Below are positions 1 to 10,189 of a stretch of DNA of 64,000 bases, piece by piece. Position 1 is the first letter of the stretch; each line of letters starts with the position of its first letter. A model generated the notes under the pieces. The model did not search any database, was not told where the DNA came from, and saw only the letters and a list, made by a program, of their open reading frames with translations. Source of the stretch: Heterohyrax brucei. Lineage: Eukaryota; Chordata; Mammalia; Hyracoidea; Procaviidae. The translations under genes were made by a program, and so were the position numbers. The DNA lies in NCBI GenBank assembly GCA_028571685.1, contig CM053154.1:7663501-7727500 (forward strand). The letters run 5' to 3'.

Positions 1-185
1 CACGTGTGACAGAACGTTATGGGTCCCGCACTACTGTCATCATCACTGGTGTGCTGCGTCTGTCGTTCTGGCCTCTGTGTTAATCCGGCTCATGGCGGGT
101 TTCCTTGGCTTTGCGGACCCTTGGCTTTGTCAAGCGTGATGTCATTTTCTAGGGTTGGTCTTTCCCAGTAAAGGACTTAGTACAA
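1..185 (-). mobile_element. RTE (Bov-B-like) LINE 3' end fragment
   Basis: Read on the minus strand this is the end of an RTE-type LINE. The segment near 125-170 ('caagcgtgatgtc' followed by a 'ttctagggttggtc' block) aligns by eye with the same block at 14655, 23777, 25208 and 45586. The element runs off the left edge of the window. No intact frame is visible, and divergence from the other copies is high. Confidence 0.6.
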
Positions 186-1282
186 GGTAAACCGTAAACA
201 GTGTCAGCTGTCATCCACTGCTGCACCTTGGCAGATGGACACACAACTGCATGAACAGACAGACACCCATCCACGGAAGGATGGGAGAGGGGACAGTACT
301 TCACCTGGGTTTTTATTACGGTGCTTCCCACACTTCACACTGGGTAGAGTCATCGGTGCCTGTACTGTGCGGATACTTCCACCCCGCTCACAGTGCGGTC
401 CTTAGAGGACCTTTTCTGTCCCCTGCAATCTAGGTATGCTCATCCCTGAACCTAGAATGTCCTCCTCCCTATTCCATGGGGTACCGGACACCGTTGGTGT
501 GAAGTCATACCCTGGGGGCATGGCCCACAGGCAGGGCTGACTCTCCCCATCTTCCAAAATGCGTGGGGCTCTGGGCTAGATAAATGAGACAGCTGCTGGC
601 AGATATGTCACAGACAGCACGCCAGCCCCACTTCTGTGTGCCTGGGGTCAGGCTGACCTCTCTGCTGCTGGCCCAGAGCCCAGCACAAGGTAAGAGCCGT
701 TCAGCGGAGGCTAGAAGGAGGTAATCAGCTACACTGGGCTGGCCAAGCCACAGCCCAGTGCCAGGTGTCCCTGTTCCTCTGCTCCTGTCCCTCTATAAGA
801 GAGCACAGTGTCCAAGGCCATACCCATGGCCACAGGACAAACATTCAGCCAGCCCAAGGAGATCACACAGTCTCGTGTTTTCGTCTCTCACTGATCCCAG
901 AAGTTTCTTTTTACCAAAAATATCTGAAATGAAATACAATCTGTTAGGCTACAGCTCATCAGTTGACCTCAGATCTTCCTGTGACTCTCTGCGTGGGACC
1001 CAGTTCTGGGACAGTACCGGTTCCCGCCTTCCACGGGGCATTTCATTGATTCCATTTGACCCATTAGGTTTCATCATTGTTCACATCAAATCTGGGGACC
1101 AGGGACTCCTACATACACTTTTCAGATGGGGAAAGCTGATGTTCTTTGAGGCTGAGCCATTATCCAAGCCCTTCTCTAAGAAAAACTATAGCCCGGGCTG
1201 GATTTCAGGCTTCGGATTCCTAGACACGTTTGCTTTTCTAGGCCCATGGCATGGAACTGCTTGTCACTTAGGAAATGTTGGT
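186..1282. other. unassigned, mostly unique sequence
   Basis: I recognise no repeat or gene here. A 179-codon open frame on the plus strand (758-1297) has biased, unconserved-looking composition, no splice context and runs into a repeat, so I do not treat it as coding. Confidence 0.4.
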
Positions 1283-1578
1283 GTTGGTTGTCCCTAAGTG
1301 GCCCCTGACTCACAGTGACCCTGTGATGTGTAACACACTGCCCAGCTCTGAACCGGCTCCATGTAGACAGTCGACCAGAGCACTATAATCTTTAGGGCAC
1401 TCACTGGCTGAGTTTCGGAAGCAGAACACCAGGCCTTTCCTCCTAGTCTGTCTTAGTCTGGAAGCTCCACTGAGAACTGTGGGTGACCCTGCTGGTATCT
1501 GAAATACCGGTGTCATAGCTTCCAGCACCACAACAACCCACAAGCCACCACCGTAGGACAAACCGTAGGGCAGAGGAG
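1283..1578 (-). mobile_element. RTE-derived non-autonomous element (5'-UTR block plus SINE-like 3' end)
   Basis: On the minus strand the first part (about 1578-1435) matches the RTE 5'-untranslated block also seen at 9190, 17995, 20786 and 25350: 'gctggaagctatg', then 'cagcagggtcaccca', then 'agacagactagga'. It continues into a SINE-like 3' half ending 'gggtcactgtgagtc'. The whole LINE coding region is absent. See the entry at 17995 for the shared breakpoint. Confidence 0.6.
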
Positions 1579-2198
1579 GCACTCAAGAACACTGCCCCCT
1601 GCTGAGCTGGGTTCCAAGCACCAAGGCGGTCACAGAACCCCTAAAGCAAGAAGAAGCCTGCACGTCCTAAGGACAGGAGGCAAGGGGGCACAGAGCAGGG
1701 GTACCCAGGAGACGGTAGATGAGTGATGATAAGAGCAGAGGACTTCGGGAGATTTGCACAGTTTATTTACTTTTGAAAGCATTGTCTAAATGTGTATATC
1801 CAGTCTCAAATTTTCTTCTCTTAAAAGAAAGCAACAGGTAGAAACGGTGACTCTGAAACTCGTGGTCAAGGAGAAGTCGGCGCACCAGGCAATGACACTG
1901 CTGACACTGTGAGAAGTGGTGGGCAGAGGCAGATGGACAGGAAAAGGGAAACCGAGTCTGCCCCCAGCAACCCCCCAGAGCTCCGCACAGGACAGGTGAC
2001 CACCGGGAAAGCATGAGTTAGAAGGGGAATTCTATGCCACCAGCTCACTGTGGTAGCAGATGTCATCTTGCTGTTGCCTTTGGATTTCTTTAATTTTTTT
2101 TTTTAAGTCAAATGTATTTAAAGAGTGAAGCTTTAATGTTCTAGAAAGGGCGATGGAGGAAGTTGTGATAAACAGAGCCTCCAGAGCTGTATTGCTCA
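1579..2198. other. unassigned sequence
   Basis: Nothing identifiable apart from a short T-rich run near 2092-2104. Overlapping short open frames on the minus strand show no family resemblance. Confidence 0.4.
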
Positions 2199-2394
2199 CA
2201 GCCATTGCCATTGAGATGATTCTGACCCTTGGTGACCTGGTAAGACAGGGTAGGACTGCCCCATGGACGTTCCCAGGCTGTGTTCTTTGCGGAAGCGCAC
2301 TGCCACATCTTTCTCCCCAGGAGCGGCCATTGGGTTCGAACCTCTGACCTTTGGGTTTGCAGCTGAGCACTTAACCACTGTGCCACCATTAGAG
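2199..2394 (-). mobile_element. AfroSINE, long form
   Basis: Reverse-oriented copy. The tRNA-like head lies at the right ('taaccactgtgccacc' about 2375-2390) and the tail at the left. It keeps the internal block containing 'gcgcactgccacatctttc' (about 2297-2315) that the short form lacks. Confidence 0.85.
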
Positions 2395-3085
2395 CTGCAT
2401 TTAGACGTGGAAACACAGCCAAGGTAGCTGTAGCTGGAGGAGAAGCACTCACACGTCACAAAGCTGCAGCAACAGATGCAGAAACATGCATGTTGCTGCT
2501 GTGGGCTCCACCCACCTCTGTTCCTCCATGACCTCAGATGCCCACAAGTGAAGAGGTTGTCATGGCAACAACATCAGCCCCTCTGGACCTGTGAGACAAG
2601 ATGGCCTCAGGTGTCTGAGTGACCAGCTGGGTGGGTGAGGACAGGAAAAGCAGACACTGGATAGCGTGCGGCGAGACCACGCATCCACCAGGACACAGGG
2701 TCCCTCTGAGAGCGCCCCTGGGTGCAGCACCGAAGCTGAAGGGATAGGCTGCCATGAAGGAGGTGGGGTCTTCACCTTCCAGGAGCCCCCAGGCACAAGA
2801 GTGACCCTAACTCACCCCCCCCCAGAAGGAGTGGCAAGGGGCCAGGGCAGGAGACAGGCAGGGAGCAGGGAAGCCTTCCGCAGGGGCGCGGACTTTCAGC
2901 TGGGTGCCACAGAGGACAGGGACACTACACTTGGACTGTCCGGAGGAGGGACCTCTATAAAACAGAGGTGTACACGGTGACCCTCACTCCGAGACACTAG
3001 AGCAATGTCTGTGGCGAGACTGTTATCACCGGCAGGCAGCTGCAGACTGGAGAAGGTATCTGAACCTGTCAGAAGGTAACAGGGC
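2395..3085. other. unassigned, GC-rich unique sequence
   Basis: No recognised repeat or gene. Open frames on both strands (for example 2666-2980) look like by-products of GC-rich composition. Confidence 0.4.
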
Positions 3086-3087
3086 TG

Positions 3088-3286
3088 GAAGCCAGCTGCC
3101 ATCAAGTGGACTGCAACTCATGGTGACCGCAGGTGTGCCAGCGCATAACCGTGCTCCCTAGGACTTCCCATGGCTGATACTTCAGAAGGCGATGGCCAGG
3201 GCTTTCTTCCAAGGCTCCCCTGGATCGACTCAAGCCTTCAGTCTTCCCATTAGCAGCTGAGCATGTTAGCCGCAGGCACCACTTGG
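3088..3286 (-). mobile_element. AfroSINE, 'gtgtgtcag' variant
   Basis: Reverse-oriented member of a subfamily with a distinct middle ('ccagggctttcttccaagg' at about 3200). The same middle recurs at 4250 (+), 36985 (-), 39200 (-), 46668 (+) and 48070 (-). The subfamily has its own head rather than the 'ccctggtggca' head. Confidence 0.7.
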
Positions 3287-4190
3287 GAAAGGAGGTCAAG
3301 GTAATTCAGGCGAAAAGAAACAGGTTAGCGCCGAGCCGAGCCCGCTGCGGGGGCCTGGCCCCACTGAGCAGCACCTTGGAGGGGCTTCAGGCTGGGGGTC
3401 CACATGATTGGCAAGCTGGCACTAATCACATTCACTCTGGACTTTGGGGCTCAATGGGGCATCCCCAAGCTTCTGCTGCAGAGGGTGAAAAAAGTATACT
3501 CTGGCAGGGGGAGGAACTGGCGAGGGGAACCCATTTAGGGCACAGCAGAAAGACCAGTAGGGCTCGTTTCCGCCTTCCCCACAGCGCCCCTGAGCCCCAC
3601 TGGGTCAAAGCCCGCCTTGAGCACCCGCAAACACGCCAAGGACTCTCTCCCTGAAGGACTGCAGCTGCTTTGCTCAAGATACACTTATTGAGTGTGGCAT
3701 CTTGTCTTGTTTATTAATTAGCTGGAATTTCCAAGTGCTTTGATGATGAAGAGAGCTACTTAGGAGCTGAGTTTCTATGGTTATTTCTGCTGTTGTTCGT
3801 ATAATGCCACACAGACGGAGCTACATGGCCCCGTGGATGACAATCTGCTTTAAACAAAGAACAAAGTCCCGCCCCAGCAGAGTTGGAAGATTCAGCACAG
3901 TAAACCAACAGAAAACAAACACCAGCAAACAGTGGGCAGACACGCCAGGCAGTCCCCAGGTTCCGGGACTGAAGTCAGCAAGTGTGGGGCATTATAGCAT
4001 CCCAGGGGAGCAAGGGCCCCACAAGTCCGAAGCTCAAGCCCTGAGCCCCAAGACGTGAAACTCATCAGAAAACATCAGCCTCACAAATGAAGAGACTCTT
4101 GTTTTAGTGTGGCATCTTCCTGTGGCCTCTAGGGGGACCTCACATACCCTGGGGTGCTCATTCCTCCAGCTTTGCCTGGGTTGTTCCCAT
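3287..4190. other. unassigned, mostly unique; small AT-rich patch at 3665-3800
   Basis: No gene or repeat recognised. The patch around 3665-3800 contains 'tttattaattagctgg' and is AT-rich against GC-rich surroundings, which makes it a minor conserved-element candidate. Confidence 0.35.
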
Positions 4191-4191
4191 T

Positions 4192-4255
4192 CTTCTGCAT
4201 GGGAAAGCTGAGACTCAGAGGGATTAAAGCACCCCCTCAGCTAGCAGGAAACATG
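4192..4255 (-). repeat. MIR-like fragment
   Basis: 'gggaaagctgagactcagag' followed by an 'agctagcaggaa' segment resembles the reverse of the MIR core ('aaactgaggctcagagagg'). Confidence 0.4.
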
Positions 4256-4425
4256 GGCCATGCAATTACTGCTAACCCAGAGGTTAGAGGTCTGAGTCCA
4301 CCCAAAGGCACTTCGGAAAAATGGCCTGGCTATCTACTTCAAAAAGCTCAGATAAAAAACCCTACAGCCCATCGGGTGGGGAGGGTAGGGGTCCCCATGA
4401 GTCAGAATGGATACCACCGCATCTG
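4256..4425 (+). mobile_element. AfroSINE variant
   Basis: Plus orientation. 'ctaacccagaggttagagg' and 'tgagtccaccca' form the tRNA-like part, followed by 'ggcctggctatctacttc', and it ends with 'catgagtcagaatgg'. The middle resembles the RTE 5'-UTR block. Confidence 0.65.
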
Positions 4426-4835
4426 GTCCTGGTGTCAGCCAGCAAGCAAGCCACCACTGCCACCAGGCCTCCCTTGCCTGGTCTGACCCTGTCATAATGA
4501 GCTTGATGCCCACCCAGTGCGTGGAGATGGCAGAAAACACTCACCACACGGGTGGCATTGCTCTCAGGGTGACCCCCACCCTTACAGGGAAAGGTATTTA
4601 ACAAAACCGCTCGAAAGAGAAGCAAAGGTCCCAGGAGGCTGAGGGAAGCCACCTGCAAGGTGAGAGGAGATGTCCATGCCATTTCGGAGGAATTCATAGA
4701 AGAGAAGACAGCCACAAGGCAGCAGGCAGCAGGAGCTGGCAGAGGCTGGGCCAGGCACAGCATAGGAGTTTTCTTAATGTGAGGACAGTTGCCATGCTAG
4801 TGAAACGCTCCATGTAGACGAAATGTTTTATGGGA

Positions 4836-5003
4836 ACAACAACAAAAAAAACCCAAACCTGTCACCATCGAGTTGATTCTGACTCCTAGTGACCCTACAG
4901 GCCAGAGTAGAACTGCCCCTGTAGTTTCCAAGGAGCACCCAGCGGACTTGAACTGCTGACCTTTTAGTGAGCAACAGCAGTGCTTCACCGCCAGGCCACC
5001 AGC
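4836..5003 (-). mobile_element. AfroSINE, short form
   Basis: Starts after an A-rich run (4839-4852), which is inside or next to the 3' tail. 'gtagtttccaaggagcacc' passes directly from 'ttccaagg' to 'agcacc', so the 45-bp block is missing. Confidence 0.85.
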
Positions 5004-5468
5004 AACAGAGAATGAGATTTGTGCACAGGTGAAGGGAAGGAGCGAGGCCGTAGAAAGACACGCAGATGGACGTGAAGAAGGAAATCAGGGGAAGGCTCCG
5101 GGTTCTCGTTGACCAGGCCTTGGGAATTTGCTCCAGGTTTCTGTAAATCTCTGCCTGGCAGAGGCCCAGGGGACAGCAGGGTAGAGCTCCAGGACAGCAA
5201 GGGCAGCCCTACAAAGCAGGCTTCACCAAGAAGCTGACAGAGCTGAGCTTCAGAGCACCTCACCTGCACCAGCCCCTTCTAAGGCAATCAGAAAGACCTA
5301 GCAATTTTGTGTTTGTAATTTTACATCCTTTTTTAAAAAAATAATGATAAGGCCCCCAAACTGCATAAGTTCAGGTCACCTAGGGTCGCCTCTCTGTGTT
5401 TGCCATGTGTAACCCCTGCGTCCTCAGAGCCTATCAGCATGGCTTGGCATGTGGTAACTCACTCTTAA
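5004..5468. other. unassigned sequence
   Basis: No recognised repeat or gene. Becomes AT-rich near 5300-5345. Confidence 0.35.
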
Positions 5469-5469
5469 G

Positions 5470-5945
5470 TTTGTATATTAGATGGGTGGATAGATGGACA
5501 GATCGACAGAAGGGAGGAAATGGAGATGAATAGAGGGAGGGAGGGATGGATGGCTGGACGGACAGACGGACGGACGGATGGATGGATGGATCCTGGATAG
5601 GCAGTTAAATAAAAGGAGAAGGAAGGGGAATGGATAGGAGGGAGGGAGGGTGGGATGGAAGGAGGGAAGAAAGGACACTTGAATAAAAGGAGAGGGAAGG
5701 CGTGGGTGGATGGGCAGATAGATGGATGAAAGGAAGGGTGGATGGAAAGATGAATGAAACAAGGAAGGGATGGCTGATTGGGTGGACGGCCGGAAGGATG
5801 CTGGGTAAGTGGAAGACACGTGTAGATGGATAGAGAGTTGGATAAAGGGAGGGAGGAAGTGATGGATGGAAGGAAGTCAGGATAATTGAATGAAGGGAGG
5901 GAGGAAGGGTAGATGTGTGGACAGATGGACAGATGGAAGGCAGAA
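5470..5945. repeat. degenerate tetranucleotide tract (GGAT/GGAA/GGAC)n
   Basis: Almost 480 bp of drifting GGAT, GGAC and GGAG-type units, for example 'ggacggacggatggatgg' around 5568-5590. The purest runs are near 5555-5592. Long reverse-strand open frames rich in Ser, Pro, His and Ile arise only from the repeat. Confidence 0.95.
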
Positions 5946-6735
5946 GTGAGTAGGTGCAACAGTGGTAGTTTAGAAGTGAAGAGAGACTGAATTTTTTAAA
6001 CCACAGGTGAGCGTTTTCATTTTCATTTAATTTGTACAACGTCAAAAAATATCTTAGCTGGAAGGGTTTTCAAAAACCGTGTAGCTCAAATCCCTCATTG
6101 TTTACATGGGAAGATGCTGAGATCTTCACATAATAGAGCATTTCCCAGTAAGAACCACCCACAGAGAGAGAAGTGCGCACCCAGGAGCCTCCAGGGCCGC
6201 TGATCAAACCTCAGCTGTTATTCAGAGCCAGGAAAACAAAACGGCAAGCTCCGTTTACGTTTCTAGTTTCAAGGTTAACTATTTATTTTTAAAGTTTCTA
6301 TCTTGATTAGTTCATTAGCCACCACCAGTAAATTTTTTAAAGTGCTCAAGTTTCAAGAAGAATGTTTTCCTTCTCGAGCCCACCCCAGCACCGCAGGACC
6401 CAGAAACAGCAGGGAGCCCATGTGTTGACAGTTCTCATGGGGCTGGGAGCCAGGAGCTGGGGTTCCTTGTTCACACCCCCAGGTGCAGGGAGAGGTGAGC
6501 TGAAGCAAGAAACTGGGGTGTTTGAATACTCTCCCCTGCTTGTTTTTCCCACTGCTCCTTGGTTTTGAGAGGGAATCTGCAGATGTTTCTTTGGGCTGCA
6601 CCACTTGCTAACAGAACCAAAGGCCTGGTTGGAGGGAGAAGGCTTGGAGTTGGGAAGAGGCCCCATTTGCTGAAAGTCTGCATCTCGAGGTGCTTTAACA
6701 GTGATCAGCCATCCCGGGTTAACCTCCAGACGCCG
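5946..6735. other. unassigned; weak MIR-like patch 6085-6145
   Basis: The patch at 6085-6145 ('gtttacatgggaagatgctg') resembles a MIR core. The rest is unrecognised, and opposing open frames near 6346-6804 look spurious. Confidence 0.35.
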
Positions 6736-7150
6736 AGACTGCCATCCAAAGACACCCTTCTGACCTGGAGCTGAAGCCGTTCTCAGAGACCACCTTCCAG
6801 CCAAACAATAGACAGGCCCATAAAATAAACAGTAATACCCGAGAGGAAAGTGCTTCTTAGAACAATCAATTACACGAGATCAAAAGAGCAATATTTATAC
6901 AAGATCAAAAACAAAGATGAGAAGGCAGGAAGGGGTAGAAAATCGGGACAAAAGGTAAGAGGGCAGTCAGGGCAGGAACGAGGAGAGGGGAGCCAGGGCG
7001 GGAATCGGGAAGGGGAGGCCGAGGCGGGAACGGGGGCGGGGGGACGGGGGTGCTGACACACGGCGGGGCGCGGATGAACTATGAAAGGGGGATCTAACCT
7101 CCTGGATAAACTGTCGCCAAATGCACAACTGAAACAAAGAAACATATGAC
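6736..7150 (+). mobile_element. L1 3'-UTR-type repeat with G-rich insertion
   Basis: Homologous by eye to 32815-33135: 'cataaaataaacagtaat', 'cttagaacaatcaatta', 'aagatgagaaggcaggaa', 'gtgctgacacac'. I infer an L1 3' untranslated region because related repeats in this window adjoin L1 ORF2 remnants. Between 6955 and 7060 it contains G-rich units not seen in the other copy. Confidence 0.6.
6955..7060 (+). repeat. G-rich minisatellite with quadruplex-forming potential
   Basis: Roughly three degenerate units of the type 'ccagggcgggaatcggg' end in 'gggggcggggggacggggg' (about 7032-7050). It has at least four runs of three or more G within 30 bases and several CpGs. Confidence 0.7.
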
Positions 7151-7527
7151 GTAACAGGTTGGACTGTGGCCCCCAAAGATAGGTCCACTCAGAACCTCGC
7201 CATGTAACCTAATTTGGAACAAGGGTCTTCACCGATGTAAGTAAGGTCAGGATGTTCAGACGATGTCATCTGAGAGGGCCCTAAGGCCAATGACAAGTGC
7301 TTTTACAAGAGACGGGGGAGAAGAAGACCCAGACACAGAAAAGAAGGCTCTGTGACCACAGTGACTGAGACGGGATGACGCAGCCAGAAGGAGGGAAACC
7401 CAGGAGCCACCAGAAGCCACGAGGGGCAGAGGAAGAAATGCTTTCCCCTAGAGCCTTGGGAGAGATCAAGACCCTGCCAGCCCTGGTGTCAGACTCCTGT
7501 CACCTGAGAGAACACACTTCTGGTGTT
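7151..7527 (+). mobile_element. ERVL-MaLR-like LTR remnant, left part
   Basis: Contains the recognisable order 'ttggactgtggcccccaaag', 'cctaatttggaacaagggtc', 'ccaatgacaagtgc', 'gatgacgcagccag' and 'agccttgggagag'. It continues after a SINE at 7712. Divergence is high and there is no coding content. Confidence 0.6.
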
Positions 7528-7711
7528 TGAAGCCACCAAACCAACCCATCGCCATCAAGTCAATTCTGCCTTAAAGTGACCCCGTAGGATGGAGCAGAGA
7601 ACCACCCCCATGGAGTTCCCAAGGAGTGCCTGATGCATTCAAACTGCTGACCTTCTGGTTAGCAGCTATAGCACTTAACCACTATGCCACCGGGTCTCCT
7701 GAAGCCACCAA
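7528..7711 (-). mobile_element. AfroSINE, short form, with 12-bp target-site duplication
   Basis: The SINE (7540-7699, reverse) is flanked by perfect copies of 'tgaagccaccaa' at 7528-7539 and 7700-7711. It interrupts the MaLR-like LTR, whose sequence resumes at 7712, so the SINE is the younger insertion. The 45-bp block is absent. Confidence 0.95.
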
Positions 7712-7760
7712 CTATGTAGTCATTTTCTGTGTTGCAACCCTAGGAGCTAACACTCAGGCC
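7712..7760 (+). mobile_element. ERVL-MaLR-like LTR remnant, right end
   Basis: 'gtagtcattttctgtgttgc' and 'ccctaggagctaacac' continue the LTR end interrupted by the SINE. Confidence 0.5.
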
Positions 7761-7875
7761 TTTGCTAATTTCCCTCAAGGGCGGGCTCGTGATGAAGTGG
7801 CCTGACCTTCATAAAACCCTCTTTGCTCCTCCCTACCATCTCCTGTACTGATCAAATATCCATCTAAAAAGCAAA

Positions 7876-8082
7876 GAAAAAAAAACCCACTCCACTGCCA
7901 TCGAGGTGATACAGACTCACAGTGACCCTACAGGACAGAGTAACACTACCTCACAGGGCTTCCAGGGCTGTCATCTCTACAGAAGCAGACTGCCACATCT
8001 TTGTCCCATGGAGCAGCTGGCGGGTTGGAATCACCCTTCTTTTGGTTCACAGCTGAGCACTTTAACTGTGGTATCACTTGGA
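7876..8082 (-). mobile_element. AfroSINE, long form
   Basis: Reverse orientation. An A run at 7876-7886 precedes the tail. The internal block 'gcagactgccacatctttg' (about 7986-8004) is present. The head at the right end is degraded ('actttaactgtggtatcac'). Confidence 0.85.
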
Positions 8083-8814
8083 AATTAGCCTAGTGAAGGT
8101 GGTTAATTGCAATGAAATTCCTTTCTTTCCTCCACGAAATACAGTCCCAGTTGGCTTAGATGAGAATACTGGGGAACGTGTGCACTGTGCCTGCCTTTGT
8201 TGAACTCCGGGTGGCCTTGTTCTGCTTTTCACACCCTTGAATCCAGGCGAACGCTCCACTGTGTCTAACAGAAGCTGTCTGGTAGTCCAGCCCCTGCTCC
8301 TGAGCCCTCCTGGTGAGCAGGGAATGTGACTTTTTCCATCCACGCACATGGCTTGGTGGCTTCTGCTTGGTAACTAGTCAGTGATGACTTCTTCAGCCTG
8401 GTGGGTTCAGTGCATTTCAGCTCTGTGAGGGTGCCTGTCCCATCAATCCATTCACTAAGGAAATGCAGCCATCACCTTTTTCATTTAAAACTTAGGGGAA
8501 GTATTTATTTCTTTGAAGAAAAAAAAAGTCTTATTTTACCAGAACCATCAGTTTCTCACTTAGAAATTAAATAACATGATATGGCAAAAAAAAAAAAAAA
8601 AAGTCTGGGATTAATTCTTGAACCATTCAGCAAAAACATGAGGCTTGAAAGCGACTATTAGACGATGGTGATCACAGTAGCAGGAGTAATTACAATAGCT
8701 ATTATTTACTGAGACTGAAGTCTTTGCAAAGTGCAGAGCCAGACGTTCTACCTACCTTAGTGGCTCTCAGTCCAGGTGTTTTTGCCCATCAGAGGATACT
8801 TGACAATATCTGGA
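8083..8814. other. unassigned; A17-type run at 8587-8603, MIR/L2-like end at 8690-8765
   Basis: The last part ('tattatttactgagac', 'cagagccagacgttctac') looks like an old MIR or L2 tail in reverse. The remainder is unrecognised. Confidence 0.35.
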
Positions 8815-8963
8815 GCCCCAGTAGTTAAGAGCCTGTCTCTTCATGAAAAGATTGGCAGTTCGAATGTACTAGTCACTGCTTGGAAACACTACAGGGCCGT
8901 TTAACTCTGTCCTGTAGGGCAGCTATGAGCTGGAATTGGCTCGATGTCAACAGGTTTGGTGAC
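8815..8963 (+). mobile_element. AfroSINE, short form
   Basis: Plus orientation with a recognisable B box ('ggcagttcgaatgtac' at about 8850-8865) and tail 'tatgagctggaattggctcg'. The head before the A box is damaged. Confidence 0.8.
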
Positions 8964-9111
8964 ATTTTTAGTTGTCGCAATGAGGGCAAGGGCTGCCAGT
9001 CCGTCGGGTATAAAGATGCTGCTAAAAATTCTATCAATCTGGCTCAGAAAGTCAACAGTGCCAAAGCTGAGAAACTCTGTCCCGATGCAATGCCATTCAC
9101 CTCTCCCCCTC

Positions 9112-9150
9112 TCCCACCACACACATACCCACACCCACACATCCACTGTG
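9112..9150. repeat. CA-rich simple repeat
   Basis: Imperfect (CA/CCA) run, 'ccaccacacacatacccaca' and following bases. Confidence 0.8.
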
Positions 9151-9189
9151 ATGGAACACTGATAGACCTAGCTTGCCACCACTCACCTT

Positions 9190-9625
9190 TCAATCTGTCG
9201 TTCTGCGGTGGCTTGTGTGTTGCTATAATGCTGGACACTGTGTCCCAAGTACTGCAGACATCAGCACGGTCACCCACGGTGGGCGGGTTTCAACAGAGCT
9301 TCCAAACCGTGATGGACTAGGAGGAAGGGCCTAGTGATCTAGTCCCACACATCAGGAAAACACCGTAAATCACCGCAGAACATCGCCCAGCTGACTTGCT
9401 TTGAACTCTTGGTCAGGTGGGATCAGCTACTGGAGGATGCCATCACGTTTGATGAAGGAGAGGGCCGGCAAGGGTGAGGGAGACCCCCAGTGAGGAGGAC
9501 GGGTGCCATGGCCACAAGGACGGACCCAGACATGCCAGTGATGGTAAGAGCAGCAGGATCAGACAACGTCCCCTTCTGCTGTGTGATGTTCTCCACGAGT
9601 TAGCGTCCATTCAGCGGCTACTGTC
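9190..9625 (+). mobile_element. RTE with large internal deletion
   Basis: 9190-9405 matches the RTE 5'-UTR block ('ggtggcttgtgtgttgct', 'cacggtcacccacgg', 'gatggactaggagg'). From about 9425 the sequence is the RTE 3' end: the extreme C-terminal coding region followed by the 3' UTR, read as the reverse complement of the block seen at 25050-25230. Endonuclease and most reverse transcriptase sequence is missing. Confidence 0.65.
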
Positions 9626-9731
9626 TATCTATCTGGCTACAAATCAGGAGAGTTCATTTCCAGGAGAACAAGTAATGCACCCACATTCTTACTGCTAATT
9701 TGAAAATTTTATCCTCTCTACTATCTCCCAG

Positions 9732-9892
9732 GAAACCCTGGTGGCATAGTAGTTAAGTGCTATGGCTGCTAACCAAAAGATCAGCAGTTCAAATCCACCA
9801 GGCGCTCCTTGGAAACCCTATGGGGCAATTCTGCTCTGTCCTGTAGGGTCACTGTGAGTCGGAATCAACTCAACGGCAGTGGGTTTGGTTTT
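9732..9892 (+). mobile_element. AfroSINE, short form (best-preserved reference copy)
   Basis: A non-autonomous retroposon. The tRNA-derived RNA polymerase III promoter is visible: A box 'gtggcatagtag' (9741-9752) and B box 'cagttcaaatcc' (about 9784-9795). The body 'ggcgctccttggaaacccta' lacks the 45-bp block. The tail 'gagtcggaatcaactcaacg' resembles the RTE 3' end, so I infer RTE-type machinery mobilised it. There is no coding capacity. Confidence 0.95.
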
Positions 9893-10189
9893 TATACGAT
9901 ATCCCTACTCTATAAGGATATGTAACAAAATAGCAATCATCCACCAATAACAGAAACTCTGGAAAGGATGAAGAACGCAAGAACTCATGCCAACTGCACA
10001 CTAACACAAGGCCACAACTTTCATGACTGTGTATTTTTCCGGCTGGTGTACTCCAGCAGATCGGAGAGCCAAGGGGAACCCATCCTTGTACAACCTGCCG
10101 ACCCAAGGTTGCCTTTTGTTTGATTGTTTCTCGGTGTTATCATCCATAATTGGATAACTTTTCTCCCATTTTCTCCTTGGAACAGTGAA

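Noticed and set aside
758-1297. 179-codon plus-strand frame as a gene
   Set aside because: No splice or promoter context, no recognisable domain, and it ends inside an RTE-derived repeat.
5470-5945. CRISPR-like array of repeats
   Set aside because: Units are four bases long and degenerate with no spacers, and the genome is mammalian.
5465-6045. Long Ser/Pro/His-rich open frames on the minus strand
   Set aside because: They are translations of the tetranucleotide repeat in three frames.
9741-9797. tRNA gene from A and B boxes
   Set aside because: The same boxes occur in dozens of dispersed copies with a common body and tail; this is SINE promoter sequence.
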